This document shows, one piece after another, positions 1 through 10,549 of a DNA stretch of 64,000 nt. The position numbers were made by a program, and so were the translations under genes. The stretch's first letter is position 1; each line of letters begins with the position of its first letter. The DNA is from Marchantia polymorpha subsp. ruderalis (taxonomy: Eukaryota > Streptophyta > Marchantiopsida > Marchantiales > Marchantiaceae), in the NCBI GenBank assembly GCA_037833965.1, contig AP031354.1, positions 16,160,001 to 16,224,000 of the forward strand. The letters run 5' to 3'. The notes beneath the pieces are model-generated. The model had not been told where the DNA came from and did no database searches. It worked only from the letters and a program-made list of their open reading frames with translations.

Positions 1-437
1 TTCATCATAACGTGCATGCAGCAGAGAAGTAATCTCACAAGCGGTTTGAGAGAAATTCTAGAGAGGACAAGACTTTCGTGGATCGCCACTATAAGCACGA
101 CCCATGCACTGAGATAGGAAAGTCTCCTTTGCGACCAATTGAAGGCATCATAGTACAGTCGTGAATGCTTAGCCCTTGAAGAGAGCATTGAAGAGTGATC
201 AAGAAGGAGTAGAGAAGTAAGACATTCTATAGCAATCATAATGGTCTTCAAAATGGATTGGAAATGGATGTGGATGATAGCCATCAATTGATTACTGGAC
301 GAGGGACCGGTGGGTACTGAGAGTGTGAAGTGAAACAAAAAAACACAGGCAAAACGCACAGGAGGAGTAAACGGAAGGAAGTGACAGTGGAGCAAAACTG
401 CAGATCACGAAGTCTGAATCTGTAAAGGCGACCGCAC
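1..437 (-). other. Intron of the leucine aminopeptidase gene running off the left edge
   Basis: The aminopeptidase exon ending at 438 has a normal donor (AAG, then GTGCGG), so the transcript continues leftwards. The next family block (usually VDLATLTGA) is not readable on the minus strand here. The missing last exons, about 110-120 residues in the family, should therefore lie beyond the window. I see no other gene in this stretch. Confidence 0.6.
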
Positions 438-3432
438 CTTGTCAACTTTAAGGTTGCAAGCGTAGACAAGAGCATCAGCTAATGTCAGCCGGCCTTCAGC
501 ATCCGTGTTGTTCACCTGCGGGCCACGTTGTTGTGAGCTCGTTTTCATTTTAGAATGCCGATGATCAGGTGGACATATCGATTCCTCCTCTAACAAAGAG
601 ATGCTGACGGAACCCATAGTCAGCAAAAATAAACCAAAGAGGAGAAGGACTTACCTCGATAGTTTTCCCGTTGGATGCCGTCAAAATGTCTCCCGGTCTC
701 ATTCCACCGCCACCGATCATGTTCTCGCAAGCAGCCACGATGAAATTCACCTGCCGTGGGATCAATTGAAGTGAAGACGTTCAGCTAAATCTGCTGTAGT
801 GAGATACTGGAGATGGCTACCTAAAGATCAAGAACTTGAGGAAATTGAGGATCAAATAATTAGAACAAGACATGTGCTCGAATAATTTTTCTAGTGACGA
901 GCATAATTTCTCTTTATGATACTAAAACTACGAGTACATAATGTGTACCTCGACTCCGAGGGGTTTAACTTCGGCTATAGCTTTAGCTGCACCAATGGCC
1001 GCAGCAGCACCTCCCATGTCAATCTTCATAATTTCGATAGAACATCCGGGCCCAGTCTTCAAGTTGTAGCCGCCACTGTCATGACAAATCTTCAATAATC
1101 AGCTAGACAACAAAACTGTGCTACTGAAGGAAGCGGCAATCCGGGGTCGGACAGTACTGCGGGAATTGTCAGGGTGGAGATTGTCATGATACCTTTCGTG
1201 AATTGAAAAAACTGCTAAATCCTTGAAGAAGATTATGAATCAAAGAGGCAAACAGGACAACAGCGAGTTCCATTTTTGAATTCGATCTAACTTCAATTAT
1301 AGCCCAACAGCTTGCTAGAACTGAGATAAATTGAACCCCAAGGAGTAAACACCAGGTCAGTGAATCATCGTGCGTTTCAAACCTGTCAAAGGTGAGTCCC
1401 TTTCCGACAATTGCAAGCTTGGTCTTCACGTCTCCGGTGGGCGGTTTGTACTGGATGTGGATAAACTTGGGGGGGTTTGTGGATGCAGCCGAAACTCCAA
1501 GGTAAGACCCCATCTTAAGTTTTCTGCAGGCTTCTTCGTCCAATATCTTGACGGTGAGCACATCGCTGTAGTCTGCTGTAAGATTTTCTGCTTCATCGGC
1601 CAACACACCTGACAGAAGACGCGCAAAATAGTGGTGAGATACAATCGGATGAAAACAAACTACGACAACATGCATAAACTGTGAACATTCCATCACTTTT
1701 TGTCTTGTCTTGCACAACTCGTGTTTGGAACATACAAACAAGCACCTGCATCTCAAACGGAACCCAACTTACTGGTACTGTACCTTGATTTTTGAAACGA
1801 TGGGTCGAAACTTACTTGGGAGGAGTACGTTGGGGGGTGCATTGACCAACTGTCTAGCAAGAATAACACCACCGGTTACTTTCACAGTCTGATCCAGTTT
1901 CGCATCGAATGCAGCTCCAGAACCAAGTCCTACGATCTCTAATTTCTCCAAAAGGGGCTTCTTCCCCTCTGCCTTGAATCTAGTGTCTTCAAACAGGCCG
2001 AGGATTGTCCCTGCATGAGCTCGAAAGGAGGAGGAAACGGACAATCAGCCTTACACCATAGGGAGATTAACAAATTCCAAAACTACAACCATGAAATAGC
2101 TGGAGCTAAAACGACATCCGGGGGGTAAATAAAGAGTACAGACCCAATGAGACCGTAGAGGCAGCCGAAACCTTGGCCTCCGAAGAAAGTTCAGGAGGAT
2201 TAGCTATCAAAACAGCCACGCTCTTCGCCTGGGCAGGCTTGGCAATGGTGGCAATACTCTCTCCCAAGCTTTTCCAAGTTTTGGAGGAAGCTGATTTGGG
2301 CTTCCCTAGCCCTACGAACCCAACTCTCTTGAACCCATGTCCAGAAACCCGGGCCGATGATGTCTGTCCAGCTTTTCCAGTGAAGTCTTCCTCCACGACT
2401 ATCTCCCCAAAGATCCCACCCAATGCATCGTCTAACTTCTTCAACGCAGAGTCCTCAAAAATTCCGTTCACATCCTTTCCAAATCCACCCTCGAAAACGC
2501 CGATGACCACGACGTCCCCTTTCCACTCAGTCACATGACTTTCCGTGGCGGTGATAGCAATCTGCAGACAGAGATATCCCCAGAACGCTTAGCCCAAAAC
2601 CCATTGCCCGCGCCTGTCGACTCACCAGGCTGTTCACGCGCACATCAAGATTCCTGACACCGACCAGGCAGAATGATCGTACTAAACCCATGCGAAATTT
2701 TGCAACCAAAAAATACCCAGCCGTCTAGTCTCTCGGACTGATGGATGAGGACGTACTGATATGGCATATCGATAGGGAGTTTGAACTCGTCTCCCAAGAG
2801 AAAGCAATTTACAAAGAGACCCATTACACCGCGGAGGCGCACTGATGTCATCGGAAGTGGCAAGAGATTTGTGTTCTTGGATCTCAGAGGCTTGCAGCCA
2901 ACGAAGTGAACGTAAATGGACGTCAAAGAGTAAAGCATTACGCGTTTGAGCACACCAGGGCACATATGTCGCCCTGCCCAGACAGCTGTGATGAACGAGC
3001 CCAGAAGCTCGAGAGCCATACTCGACTGATAAGAGAGCAATGCGTGTGAAAGAGACAACTGAAAGTTTGATCCACAAGGTGGTGATCGATTCAAAGTACT
3101 GGGCAGGAGAGTGACTAAGATTCATCATACGGAACCACAATTGACACCCGAGATAGCACACCCACCTGAGGAACAATGCCCTCCGAAGGCTTCGTGAGAC
3201 CAACATCAGCTGTGAGCACGGCCTTCACTCGGGACGGACTCATGGTGGAGAAACCAGACTTGGAGGCGGGCACAGAAGGATGCGCAGGACGATCGCACGA
3301 AGGTCGCAGGCCAGAAAAATGAGCAGGCACGAGGGGGAATGCGAGTGAAGTCCTGGAGAATGCAGCAGGGCAGAGACGTGCTACCAATCGTGGTACAACA
3401 ACGGCAACCGTTGGCGATTTCAGGGCTGCCAT
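438..3432 (-). CDS. LAP: Leucine aminopeptidase (M17 family), probably plastid-targeted, 3' end outside window
   Basis: Two-metal exopeptidase that removes N-terminal residues, especially Leu, from peptides; plant members are mostly plastid hexamers. Seven exons join in frame: 3432-3166, 2561-2144, 2010-1816, 1608-1383, 1075-949, 750-655 and 515-438, giving 469 residues. All introns are GT-AG. The donor after exon 4 is a weak GTTTGA, but the join is confirmed because it restores the DSGG motif. Active-site parts are all present: [11 protein letters not shown] with Lys363 and Asp368, Lys375, IDMGG with Asp388, and the family signature NTDAEGRL at 447-453 (Asp448, Glu450, Arg452). Residues 1-70 are rich in Ala, Ser, Pro and Arg, as in a chloroplast transit peptide. 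The start at 3432 (MAALKS) is preferred. An in-frame ATG at 3498 would add 22 charged residues encoded by CT-rich leader sequence. The conserved domain is very close to plant LAP2/LAP3. The C-terminal part is not in the window. Confidence 0.95.
2562..3165 (-). other. Intron 1 of the aminopeptidase gene (604 bp)
   Basis: The intron separates the transit-peptide exon from the catalytic protein. Its donor is CAG, then GTGGGT, and its acceptor CTGCAG. Open frames of up to 174 codons cross it on the minus strand, but they match no family and continue neither neighbouring exon. I read them as chance. Confidence 0.85.
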
Positions 3433-5749
3433 GGCTATAATGCCTCCCTCCCTCTCTCTCTCGCCCTGTCCTTGGGTTTCCTTCCTTGCTCGTCCCACCT
3501 CCCACCTGGCTTTAGTTCAAGGAAGGTGGAAACTCACGCCCACACGGAATCTCGTCTTCATCCGTATATTTATTCCCGGGTTCTAGTACTGGAAGAAAAA
3601 TTTCTGTACACGAGGTAAGGCTCGGAAACTTGGAATGCGCTTTGTTCTTACTATCGGAATGCTGTTGGCACTCCTCACTCACACACTCACTCCCTCAGTG
3701 ATCACCAAGACCCTCTCATAAACCCTCCCCCCTTCACGGGCCCTCCCTCGCTCTCCCACGCCCTCTTCACCTCAAGTTCGACCCCAACCTCTCTCTCTTC
3801 TACTCCCCTTATCCTCCCTTATCCTCCACTTGTTCCATTCATTCACACGCTCGCCTTCGTCATGTCTCACGTTTCTTCCCCAAAGGGGCTCATGTGCTTT
3901 GGAGCATGTCTACCCTCACTCCCAAATTCCTCGGCCGTCTCCTCAAATTTGCCTTGCTGCTTGCATGGCCTCAAGTGTATGTTTCTCGGAGCATCCTTCT
4001 GTTCCTGCTCTTGGACATGTGACGACGCTCGTTCCAGAGCTAGCGGAGACTGAAGACCTTGAAGTCGAAAGGCTCTCCAGTCTCTTAGTGATTGTATCGT
4101 GAACGAGAGCAATTCCATTCCATCTGAAGCTACTCGGATGCCTCGGTTGTCGATTGCTAAGGTTCTGAGCTTCATTCTTCCAAACTCATACTTTCTGGAA
4201 AAGAAATCATATCCGTTCGGTTCTCATGACTACCAGGAAATAAGTCGAATCTTGTCTAATGAAATGGGCAACATAACTACAAAGTTCTAAAACACCAACC
4301 AAGTACTGCAAGGGAAAAAAAATGGATGCGAGTACCACATGAAGTCCTACCATGATGAAACCAAACGGGCTGGATGGTGCTAGGCCCTAAAGCAACACAA
4401 TGCCAAGTGTGTACTTTGCACATGAGATGTCCGAACTATTTTGGTCAAAGATTCTCCATGCTAGATACCATCCGAACAAGTATCCTCAGAATTGCACCTT
4501 TCAAGACTCCTTGTATAGCAATGGTTTCGTCGAGTCTACGCGTCATGATAGAGAAAACGATACCCATAGAGCATAGTATACTGGTCTATGGTTCACTTAC
4601 AAACATGTTAAATTCTACAGTCAATATTGTCGTGTAACTCTAAGGTTACGAAAACAAATTTTAAGAGAATGATCTTTGAGAATATTCACATCCAAGTGTA
4701 GTATTAACCACGGCTTAGTCTTTGCAAATTTGTAATCACCAGATTGGTAATAACTTTTTACTTAGAAAAAACGTATGCTTATGCACTAATCCAAGTGACT
4801 ACTATTTATGAAGACACGTTCATGTGAGATATTCAAAGCATTGTATCATAATCAACATCACATCTCAACACCATAATAAATAATAATGAACTATTCGTAT
4901 GGAAAATATGTAATTAAGATGGGTGCATTCATTTCTCTTAAGAAGTAAAGAAACCAGTGCTGTATTTCATTCACAGAAATTATGTTTCTCGGTAAGTTGG
5001 TACGTCTCTGTAGAAGGAAGCAGATTAATGTCATCTGTAATGTGTTTAGATTAGTGATTAGTCGTATGGAGCTCACATGGAATGACACTTTTAGGCCGAA
5101 ATCTCGGATGTGGGAAAGGAGGCATAAACAAAGTCACCCTTTTGCAAGCGGCGGGCGATCCGAAGGCAGAGCCCGATGGAAGAGATTTATAGAGACGCGT
5201 GTCAGTGTTTGATTCGCTACATTCCTCGAAACGTGAGTTCAATCCGATCCCAATGCAGTTGCGTTCTGGAGGGCTTCAGAAACTTCAGATTTTAACCGCC
5301 TCTGTGTCGCGCCATCTTCGTAGATATCAGAGCTCTCTTCCATCCAGAATTCCAAGGGCAGAGTCCCAAGGGATCGAGACCATGATCTTCAGAAGAGAAG
5401 CGTAGAGGAATTTTCCACTCCAGGTTTCTCCCGATGTCGGTTCCGACCCGAGGGTGAGTCGGATTGATCTTGATCCATCAGGAACTTAAGAATCGATCAT
5501 TTTCGAATTGATTGTATTTGAATCACGGTGGTATGATAACTCTATCGAAATTACAAGAAATTGGTTTAGAAGCGAGTGAGGAGAAGCAGAAATACTCGAC
5601 TGCAGAAGAAGGTATCAAGCGGACATCAAGGGGAATCGCTTGGAATGTCTGAAAGAACGAGTAATCAGTGTACAGAGGAAAATTTTTGCATAGCTATCTA
5701 ATAGAAATGAAGAAGTGAAGATTATGAAATTTGAGGAGGAACGAACACG
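3433..5749. other. Divergent intergenic region between the aminopeptidase and UNC93-like genes
   Basis: These 2.3 kb hold the promoters and 5' leaders of two genes read outwards. Next to the aminopeptidase start is a purine-rich leader (plus strand CT-rich, about 3445-3475). A second pyrimidine-rich tract lies at about 3715-3830 and may be another leader or a Y-patch core promoter. Several short open frames exist in 3.8-5.4 kb, none with a recognisable motif. I see no RNA gene or repeat. Confidence 0.5.
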
Positions 5750-7567
5750 ATGTCGGAGATATCGTTGTATACGCCACTCATTGCAGGGCAGCTGTATGAG
5801 AGTGAGGGACTCAACCCCGGAATCGATCCCTTCGAGGAGCATGCTCCGCCTGTCGGACATTCTGAGGTCTTTCAGTGCCCTGAGTGCAGAGGATTGACTG
5901 CGGACTGTGGGTTGTGTTACTCCAATAATCAGGCGACCCTACGAGACATTTGCTCTAGATGCACCTTCGCTTCTGGCACGTCATCGTGCACCAAGAGTTC
6001 ATCCCAGTCCATCTCCCCGAGCAAGGACTCGGTCTTTGGCACGCCAGAGTATAATCCACAAGATCTACTCGTCACAGCCTCAGCAGATGAAGATTGCATT
6101 CCCAGCTCGAGCCGTGTTGTGGATGACAACGACACAGGTCCAAGCACATCGTATAGTGTCAGGAAAACATCACGCAAATTTAGTAGATATCGAAGGCGGA
6201 CATCCACGTCTGTATCTCCGATGCCACTGTCCAGAGTCATAAAGCTGGCGGCCTCCTTCTTTTTCATCTACAGTGCCATGAATTCCATTTCGGAATACGT
6301 CACATCCCTTTTGCCGGACAGCTTAGGAGACGAGTCCTTGTTCCTGTTGCAAACAACATTATGCGCTTCGACCCTGGCGGCTCCAAGCATTGTGTCAGTC
6401 CTAGGAGAACTGCGGGCCATGATGTTGGGCGGAACAACTCACGTCATATACCTAGCAGTTTTGATGCAGCCCTCGCGGTCCTTCGTGTTAGGGGCCAGTG
6501 CCCTGTGTGGGTTTGGAGCTAGTGCATCCTGGGTAGCTCAAGGAACTTACCTCACTCGGTGCTCACCTCCCGAGAAGAGGGGCCTTTTCACCGGTGTATT
6601 CTGGGGGATATACTACGTTGCTGATATAGTGGGCAACCTGACTGCATATACTTTGTTCAAGTACCTCTCTCAAAATACCATGTTTGCCATGGGTGCTTGC
6701 TCGGCCTTGGTGGGTGTCCTGCTTCTCCTGTTCATGGAGGAGAGAGATAGCACCCTCGGGGAAATGGGTGCCAGTGGCGGCAGCAATGCCAATTCCGGCT
6801 CAGACACGGGAGAAGAAAGCCTGACGTTTGGAACTTGTGAAAGGTGTGGAAATCCCCCCAAAATGGAGGTGCTGCAGGTGTGCAGAAGGTCAAGCTGGGG
6901 GGGCCTGTTGCTCTTTCTTCTGTTGACACCGATGCTCTTCTATGCCGGATGTGAGTCGGCTTTCTGGACCGGAGAGTACACGAAGCTACTTCCTACCAAC
7001 ACAATCGGCTTGGTGTTGCTTTGCACTGGACTGGGACAGTTCCTTGGATCGTTTTTATTAGGCTGGTTGTCAGATTTTTTCCACTGTCATACGCCAACAT
7101 TCCTGGTTGGAGTGTTGGCTAGTGCTACGGGACTACTCACATGCCTGCCACTGCAAAAGGCCTCGGAAGAAGGTTATGTTCCAACTCAGCCTTGCATTCT
7201 GGGCACACCGGTGATAGCATTTCTCGGAGCCTTCAGCTTTGGAGTGGCAGACGGAGTTCTTACGACTCACTCCTATGCTATTACAGGAAGGATTTTCCCA
7301 GGAAGGAAGCCAGAGATCTGGGCGGTCTTTAATCTTCTAAGCAATGGAGGGGCAGCTTCCACGTACTGGTTTGGAATGATTTTCCCTGTGTTGCAAGGAG
7401 GAATCGTAATTCAACTCTGGGCCCAGGCTTTGATTCTCACAGTGGGCACTCCATTGTACATCATCGTGGATATATGGTCTGCGAGTCAAGCAACATTGCA
7501 GATGCATATGTTTCGTAGAAAAAGGACGAGAAGACACCGCGTCGAGCAGAGCCTAATGTTGAATTAA
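5750..7567 (+). CDS. UNC93-like major facilitator membrane protein with CxxC-rich N-terminal extension
   Basis: Single uninterrupted frame of 605 residues. Residues 164-575 hold about 12 hydrophobic segments, starting near 164, 196, 223, 246, 278, 310, 384, 418, 450, 485, 522 and 551. The fourth carries the UNC-93 family pattern SWVAQGTYLT (260-269). The family belongs to the major facilitator fold. Animal members regulate a potassium channel or traffic Toll-like receptors; plant members are linked to potassium and stress responses. The transported substrate is unknown. The first 160 residues are soluble and odd: CxxC pairs at 43-46, 53-56 and 68-71, then Ser-rich sequence and an Arg/Lys stretch (138-150) next to the first helix. 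A fourth CxxC (363-366) lies in the central loop between helices 6 and 7. The tail is basic (588-598). It is intronless, unlike its neighbours, though a 5' UTR intron cannot be excluded. The start is the first ATG of the frame. Confidence 0.9.
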   Translation: MSEISLYTPLIAGQLYESEGLNPGIDPFEEHAPPVGHSEVFQCPECRGLTADCGLCYSNNQATLRDICSRCTFASGTSSCTKSSSQSISPSKDSVFGTPEYNPQDLLVTASADEDCIPSSSRVVDDNDTGPSTSYSVRKTSRKFSRYRRRTSTSVSPMPLSRVIKLAASFFFIYSAMNSISEYVTSLLPDSLGDESLFLLQTTLCASTLAAPSIVSVLGELRAMMLGGTTHVIYLAVLMQPSRSFVLGASALCGFGASASWVAQGTYLTRCSPPEKRGLFTGVFWGIYYVADIVGNLTAYTLFKYLSQNTMFAMGACSALVGVLLLLFMEERDSTLGEMGASGGSNANSGSDTGEESLTFGTCERCGNPPKMEVLQVCRRSSWGGLLLFLLLTPMLFYAGCESAFWTGEYTKLLPTNTIGLVLLCTGLGQFLGSFLLGWLSDFFHCHTPTFLVGVLASATGLLTCLPLQKASEEGYVPTQPCILGTPVIAFLGAFSFGVADGVLTTHSYAITGRIFPGRKPEIWAVFNLLSNGGAASTYWFGMIFPVLQGGIVIQLWAQALILTVGTPLYIIVDIWSASQATLQMHMFRRKRTRRHRVEQSLMLN

Positions 7568-9002
7568 TTTCACTCTTTCCATCAATATAAGTCTTTCTGA
7601 CCCATTCTGTAAAATGTCATACCAATTTTCAACCTGGATTATTGATCGGTTGCCCAGACGATACTACGAACCATGGTTTCATCCACCCTTAAATATCATC
7701 TGTATACTGGATGTACCTCTGAGCTTTGCCGGTGACGAACAGGAAAAGAACATCCGAAGACTTTCTGTCCCACTTTCATCTACAGAAAGTTGGAAAAAAA
7801 GCAATCATATACTAGAGTATCTGACAAGCTGGGAACGGAAAGCTTGAAATTCTGAATATATTTTCGCTCACCTCAATTTGGTTAGAATGGGCTACTGCGG
7901 ACTCGGTCTTCAAATAAGTTATGCCAGAAGTAATCAGGTTACGGAGTTAGGGCCCATGAGCCATAAACTAGCACCGCCTCACCTAGCTCTGATGCATATC
8001 ACAACTTTCCCTCCTCCGTCCCGATCGACCGCCGCCTAATCGATCAACTGTCCTCTGCGTTTCTTGAAGATATCTTGCGCTACTACGCGGTATGAGCGAG
8101 CACAAGAACAAAGAAACTTACGATACGCGGACATACTCAATCCAAGAAGCCCTGTCTTAACAAGACCAAATTCCTACTGACTACAATTCAGACTAATCAG
8201 AGAGAACAGAGAGAGCGATTATGTACTGCCTACAGATGGAGCTCACCACTCTTTCAGGAATGCACTAGCGGAAAATCGAAGCGAGCAGCAAAGACACTTT
8301 ACTTTCACACGGTGGAAGAACATGGAGCTGATGAATCCACATCGGAAGCCTGTGCAAGCCAAAAAGACATGTTCCTACATCCACTGGGGCGATCACGAAT
8401 CAAGATTTGGCAGCGAGGCCACACGGCACCAAGGTGCGCGGAACCCTTGGCTGAAAATATCTTCGACCTCGTGTCGTGGACAGGCCGCAGTCCAATGCTC
8501 CTCTGTTCGAGACTGGGGGCAGTTCCGAGGTCGGGGCAGTGCAATGCCGCAATTTGACATCGGCCGAGGCAGAAACTCGACAGTGAGAACACGGGGCTGA
8601 GTCGATGGCAGACGGGCAACGTGGAGTGCCAGGTGGCTGCTTCCCAGTGGGCGAACCCAGTGGCATCTAGTTCACATTCAGTTTTCCCTATGACTCAGGC
8701 AATCCAGAGAGAACACGTTTCTACGATCTTCCCCGAAGGCAGAACAGTATGTGATGAGTCTGCGATTGTGCTTTGCCAGGTGGAAGATTCGGTGATTCTC
8801 CTTCTCGTGCAGTGCTGGAGTCGTTGAAGATTATGTATAGCAGAAGCTTAATCTCAATAGAGTTTGATATTATTTTGGGTGGGGCTTTGTTTCAGCAGAT
8901 TTTCTCGGTGTGGGAAATCGCGCGGATAGGAGATGCGCAAGTCGAGTTTATGCAAGCTAATTTCCGAGCTCACGTCTGCGGAGCTCGAGACTGTTTGGAT
9001 TC
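7568..9002. other. Convergent 3' region between the UNC93-like and KNOX genes
   Basis: The 3' ends of two converging genes meet here. If the KNOX transcript uses the donor at 9013, a last small exon should lie in this stretch, but I could not place it. I looked on the minus strand for the ELK motif and the homeodomain recognition helix (WFINQRKRHW type) and found neither. A GC-richer patch at 8280-8680 is open in several frames on both strands with no recognisable protein, and may be untranslated transcript. Confidence 0.5.
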
Positions 9003-10549
9003 TCAAACCTCACCTTCCAATGGTAGTTCTTGAAGTCTGGAAATGGTATCGTTTGTCAGATTCTGCTCGATGGAGCATTTATCTCGCAGGAATCTCAAGC
9101 CCGTGTTGGCCAATTCTTCATCGACCTCTTTGCAGAACTCCATGGCTTCGTCGAAAGGTTTGGCAAATTCGTTCTTGTGCATCTCCAAAAAGTCGCAATA
9201 TTCATTCTGAAGCAATCGCGGAGAGACATATCGACCAATCAGGTAATGTATCGGTTTGACAACTACCACTTTAAGAATAATTAATGGTCTCCAGTTTCAC
9301 CCTCGCGGTTCAGAACCTGAGCAAGAAGCTTTGGGCGGTGGATTGTGGGGAAATTCACGTTACCATAAACTTGTCCAGTTCCGGATGGGATTCCGTGGCC
9401 TGGACCCCTGTTGGCAGTTTGCTCTCGAGTTCAAAGCTTAGTTCTTCCATCTCCTTCAGCTGTGCATCCGTGGCTCCAAGCTACACATATGATGCAAATA
9501 GTTCATAAGTAGTCCGACATTGTTACCAGTTTCCTTATCTTCTCGAAGTTGGGGCTTAAAAGTGCATCGAACGCAAGAATCACCCACAAATGCACTCAAA
9601 ACAGAAGCCAAACTGCTGAACTGTACATCGTGAATATTTGAGATTCAGGTGATTATCTGCTGTTCATATGTCAAGACATACGAGTCTGGATAATTCACCT
9701 TTGATAGAGTAATATGAGCTGCACATATTCTGGAATACAGATGATTCACCTTGCAAAGACTTATATGAGCTGCACACAATCTTTTATACAAGGGATGGGA
9801 CATGATGTCGTTGTTGGACTCCAGATACTCTTGCAAACTTGTGTCCATATCCAACTCAGTGTCTTCTTTAAAGGGCCCAGTTTCTTCTTCAGCCTCGTCA
9901 CCACTGCATCGACAATGCTCACCAAGATCGCTTCTGGCTTTCATTTGTGCGATTCTTTCGTCCATGATGCCCAGGGCATCGATTCCGGGGAAGGGCGGCG
10001 ATGGCCTCGTTTCGGGAGCATGGAACATTGGCACCTCTTCGTTTTTTAAGTCCTCCAAATAAGTCTTGAATCTCTTGCCTTTGAGGTCGAAAATGGCCGG
10101 CTCATCACTCAAGTCATCTCCTTCCTCGTCGTAGTCAAAAGTCCTATCGTAGTCCCCGTGGAGATGGCAGCAGTCGGATTTGCACAAGTCCATGAGGCTC
10201 AAACCCCCTGCTCCCTGCGCCGAAGGAACAGGATAATCCCGATCTGCATCACTCTCAGGTCCTGAGCCAGAGCCCGGACGATCGTGGCCAAGTTCGTAAC
10301 CTTCCTCGATACTCCCCATTTCCATCTCTTCGTTAGAGAACTTCTCGGACGTCATGAGATGCTTGTCCCGGGCTCTTGGTTCTGCGTGCAGCTTACTATA
10401 CCACCCGTCAATCCTGTGGGATGGAAATTCGAATCGATGCGGTAGAACTGGACGACGACAATTTTAGAGGAATTTTGAGAGATTCATTCTCACCTACCAA
10501 CAACAAATCGTCTGCTAAATCCAAATTGCAGGCAGCCTAAAGCCGCCAT
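9003..10549 (-). CDS. Class I KNOX-type protein with KNOX1 and KNOX2 domains, no homeodomain found
   Basis: KNOX1 and KNOX2 domains mediate dimerisation of TALE homeobox proteins with BELL partners. Exons in frame: 10549-10494, 10413-9750, 9480-9364 and 9206-9014. The exon 1-2 junction restores VVGRIDGWYSK. Residues 1-210 are acidic and low in structure. KNOX1 spans about 212-255 (MSHPLYKRLCAAH, then LGATDAQLKEMEE across an intron at the usual KNOX position). KNOX2 spans about 262-315 (HPELDKFM, then NEYCDFLEMHKNEFAKPFDE across an intron). Exon 4 runs to a good donor (GAAG, then GTGAGG) at 9014. If unspliced, translation stops at 9003 after 346 residues. No ELK or homeodomain sequence is visible before the UNC93 gene ends at 7567. 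This resembles KNATM of flowering plants and, from memory, liverwort KNOX1A/KNOX1B. Such a protein would bind BELL partners without binding DNA (inference). The final exon is uncertain. Confidence 0.8.
9675..9776 (-). repeat. 51-bp tandem duplication spanning the KNOX exon 2 splice donor
   Basis: Units 9726-9776 and 9675-9725 are close copies. Each encodes a version of CAAHISLCK followed directly by AAG and GTGAAT. Two equivalent donors therefore stand 51 bp apart, after 9750 and after 9699. As 51 is a multiple of three, use of the second donor would add 17 residues inside the KNOX1 domain without breaking the frame. The copies have diverged at several positions, so this is not a recent event. 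Confidence 0.9.

Noticed and set aside
2173..2538. 121-codon plus-strand open frame
   Set aside because: It is the exact antisense of aminopeptidase exon 2, whose protein is clearly conserved on the other strand.
3115..3498. Aminopeptidase start at the upstream ATG (3498)
   Set aside because: The added 22 residues come from a GA-repeat leader and look untranslated; the ATG at 3432 gives a normal transit peptide.
8305..8666. Several 80-100 codon frames on both strands, possible last KNOX exon
   Set aside because: No ELK or homeodomain similarity, and all frames are equally open because of local GC; not called as coding.
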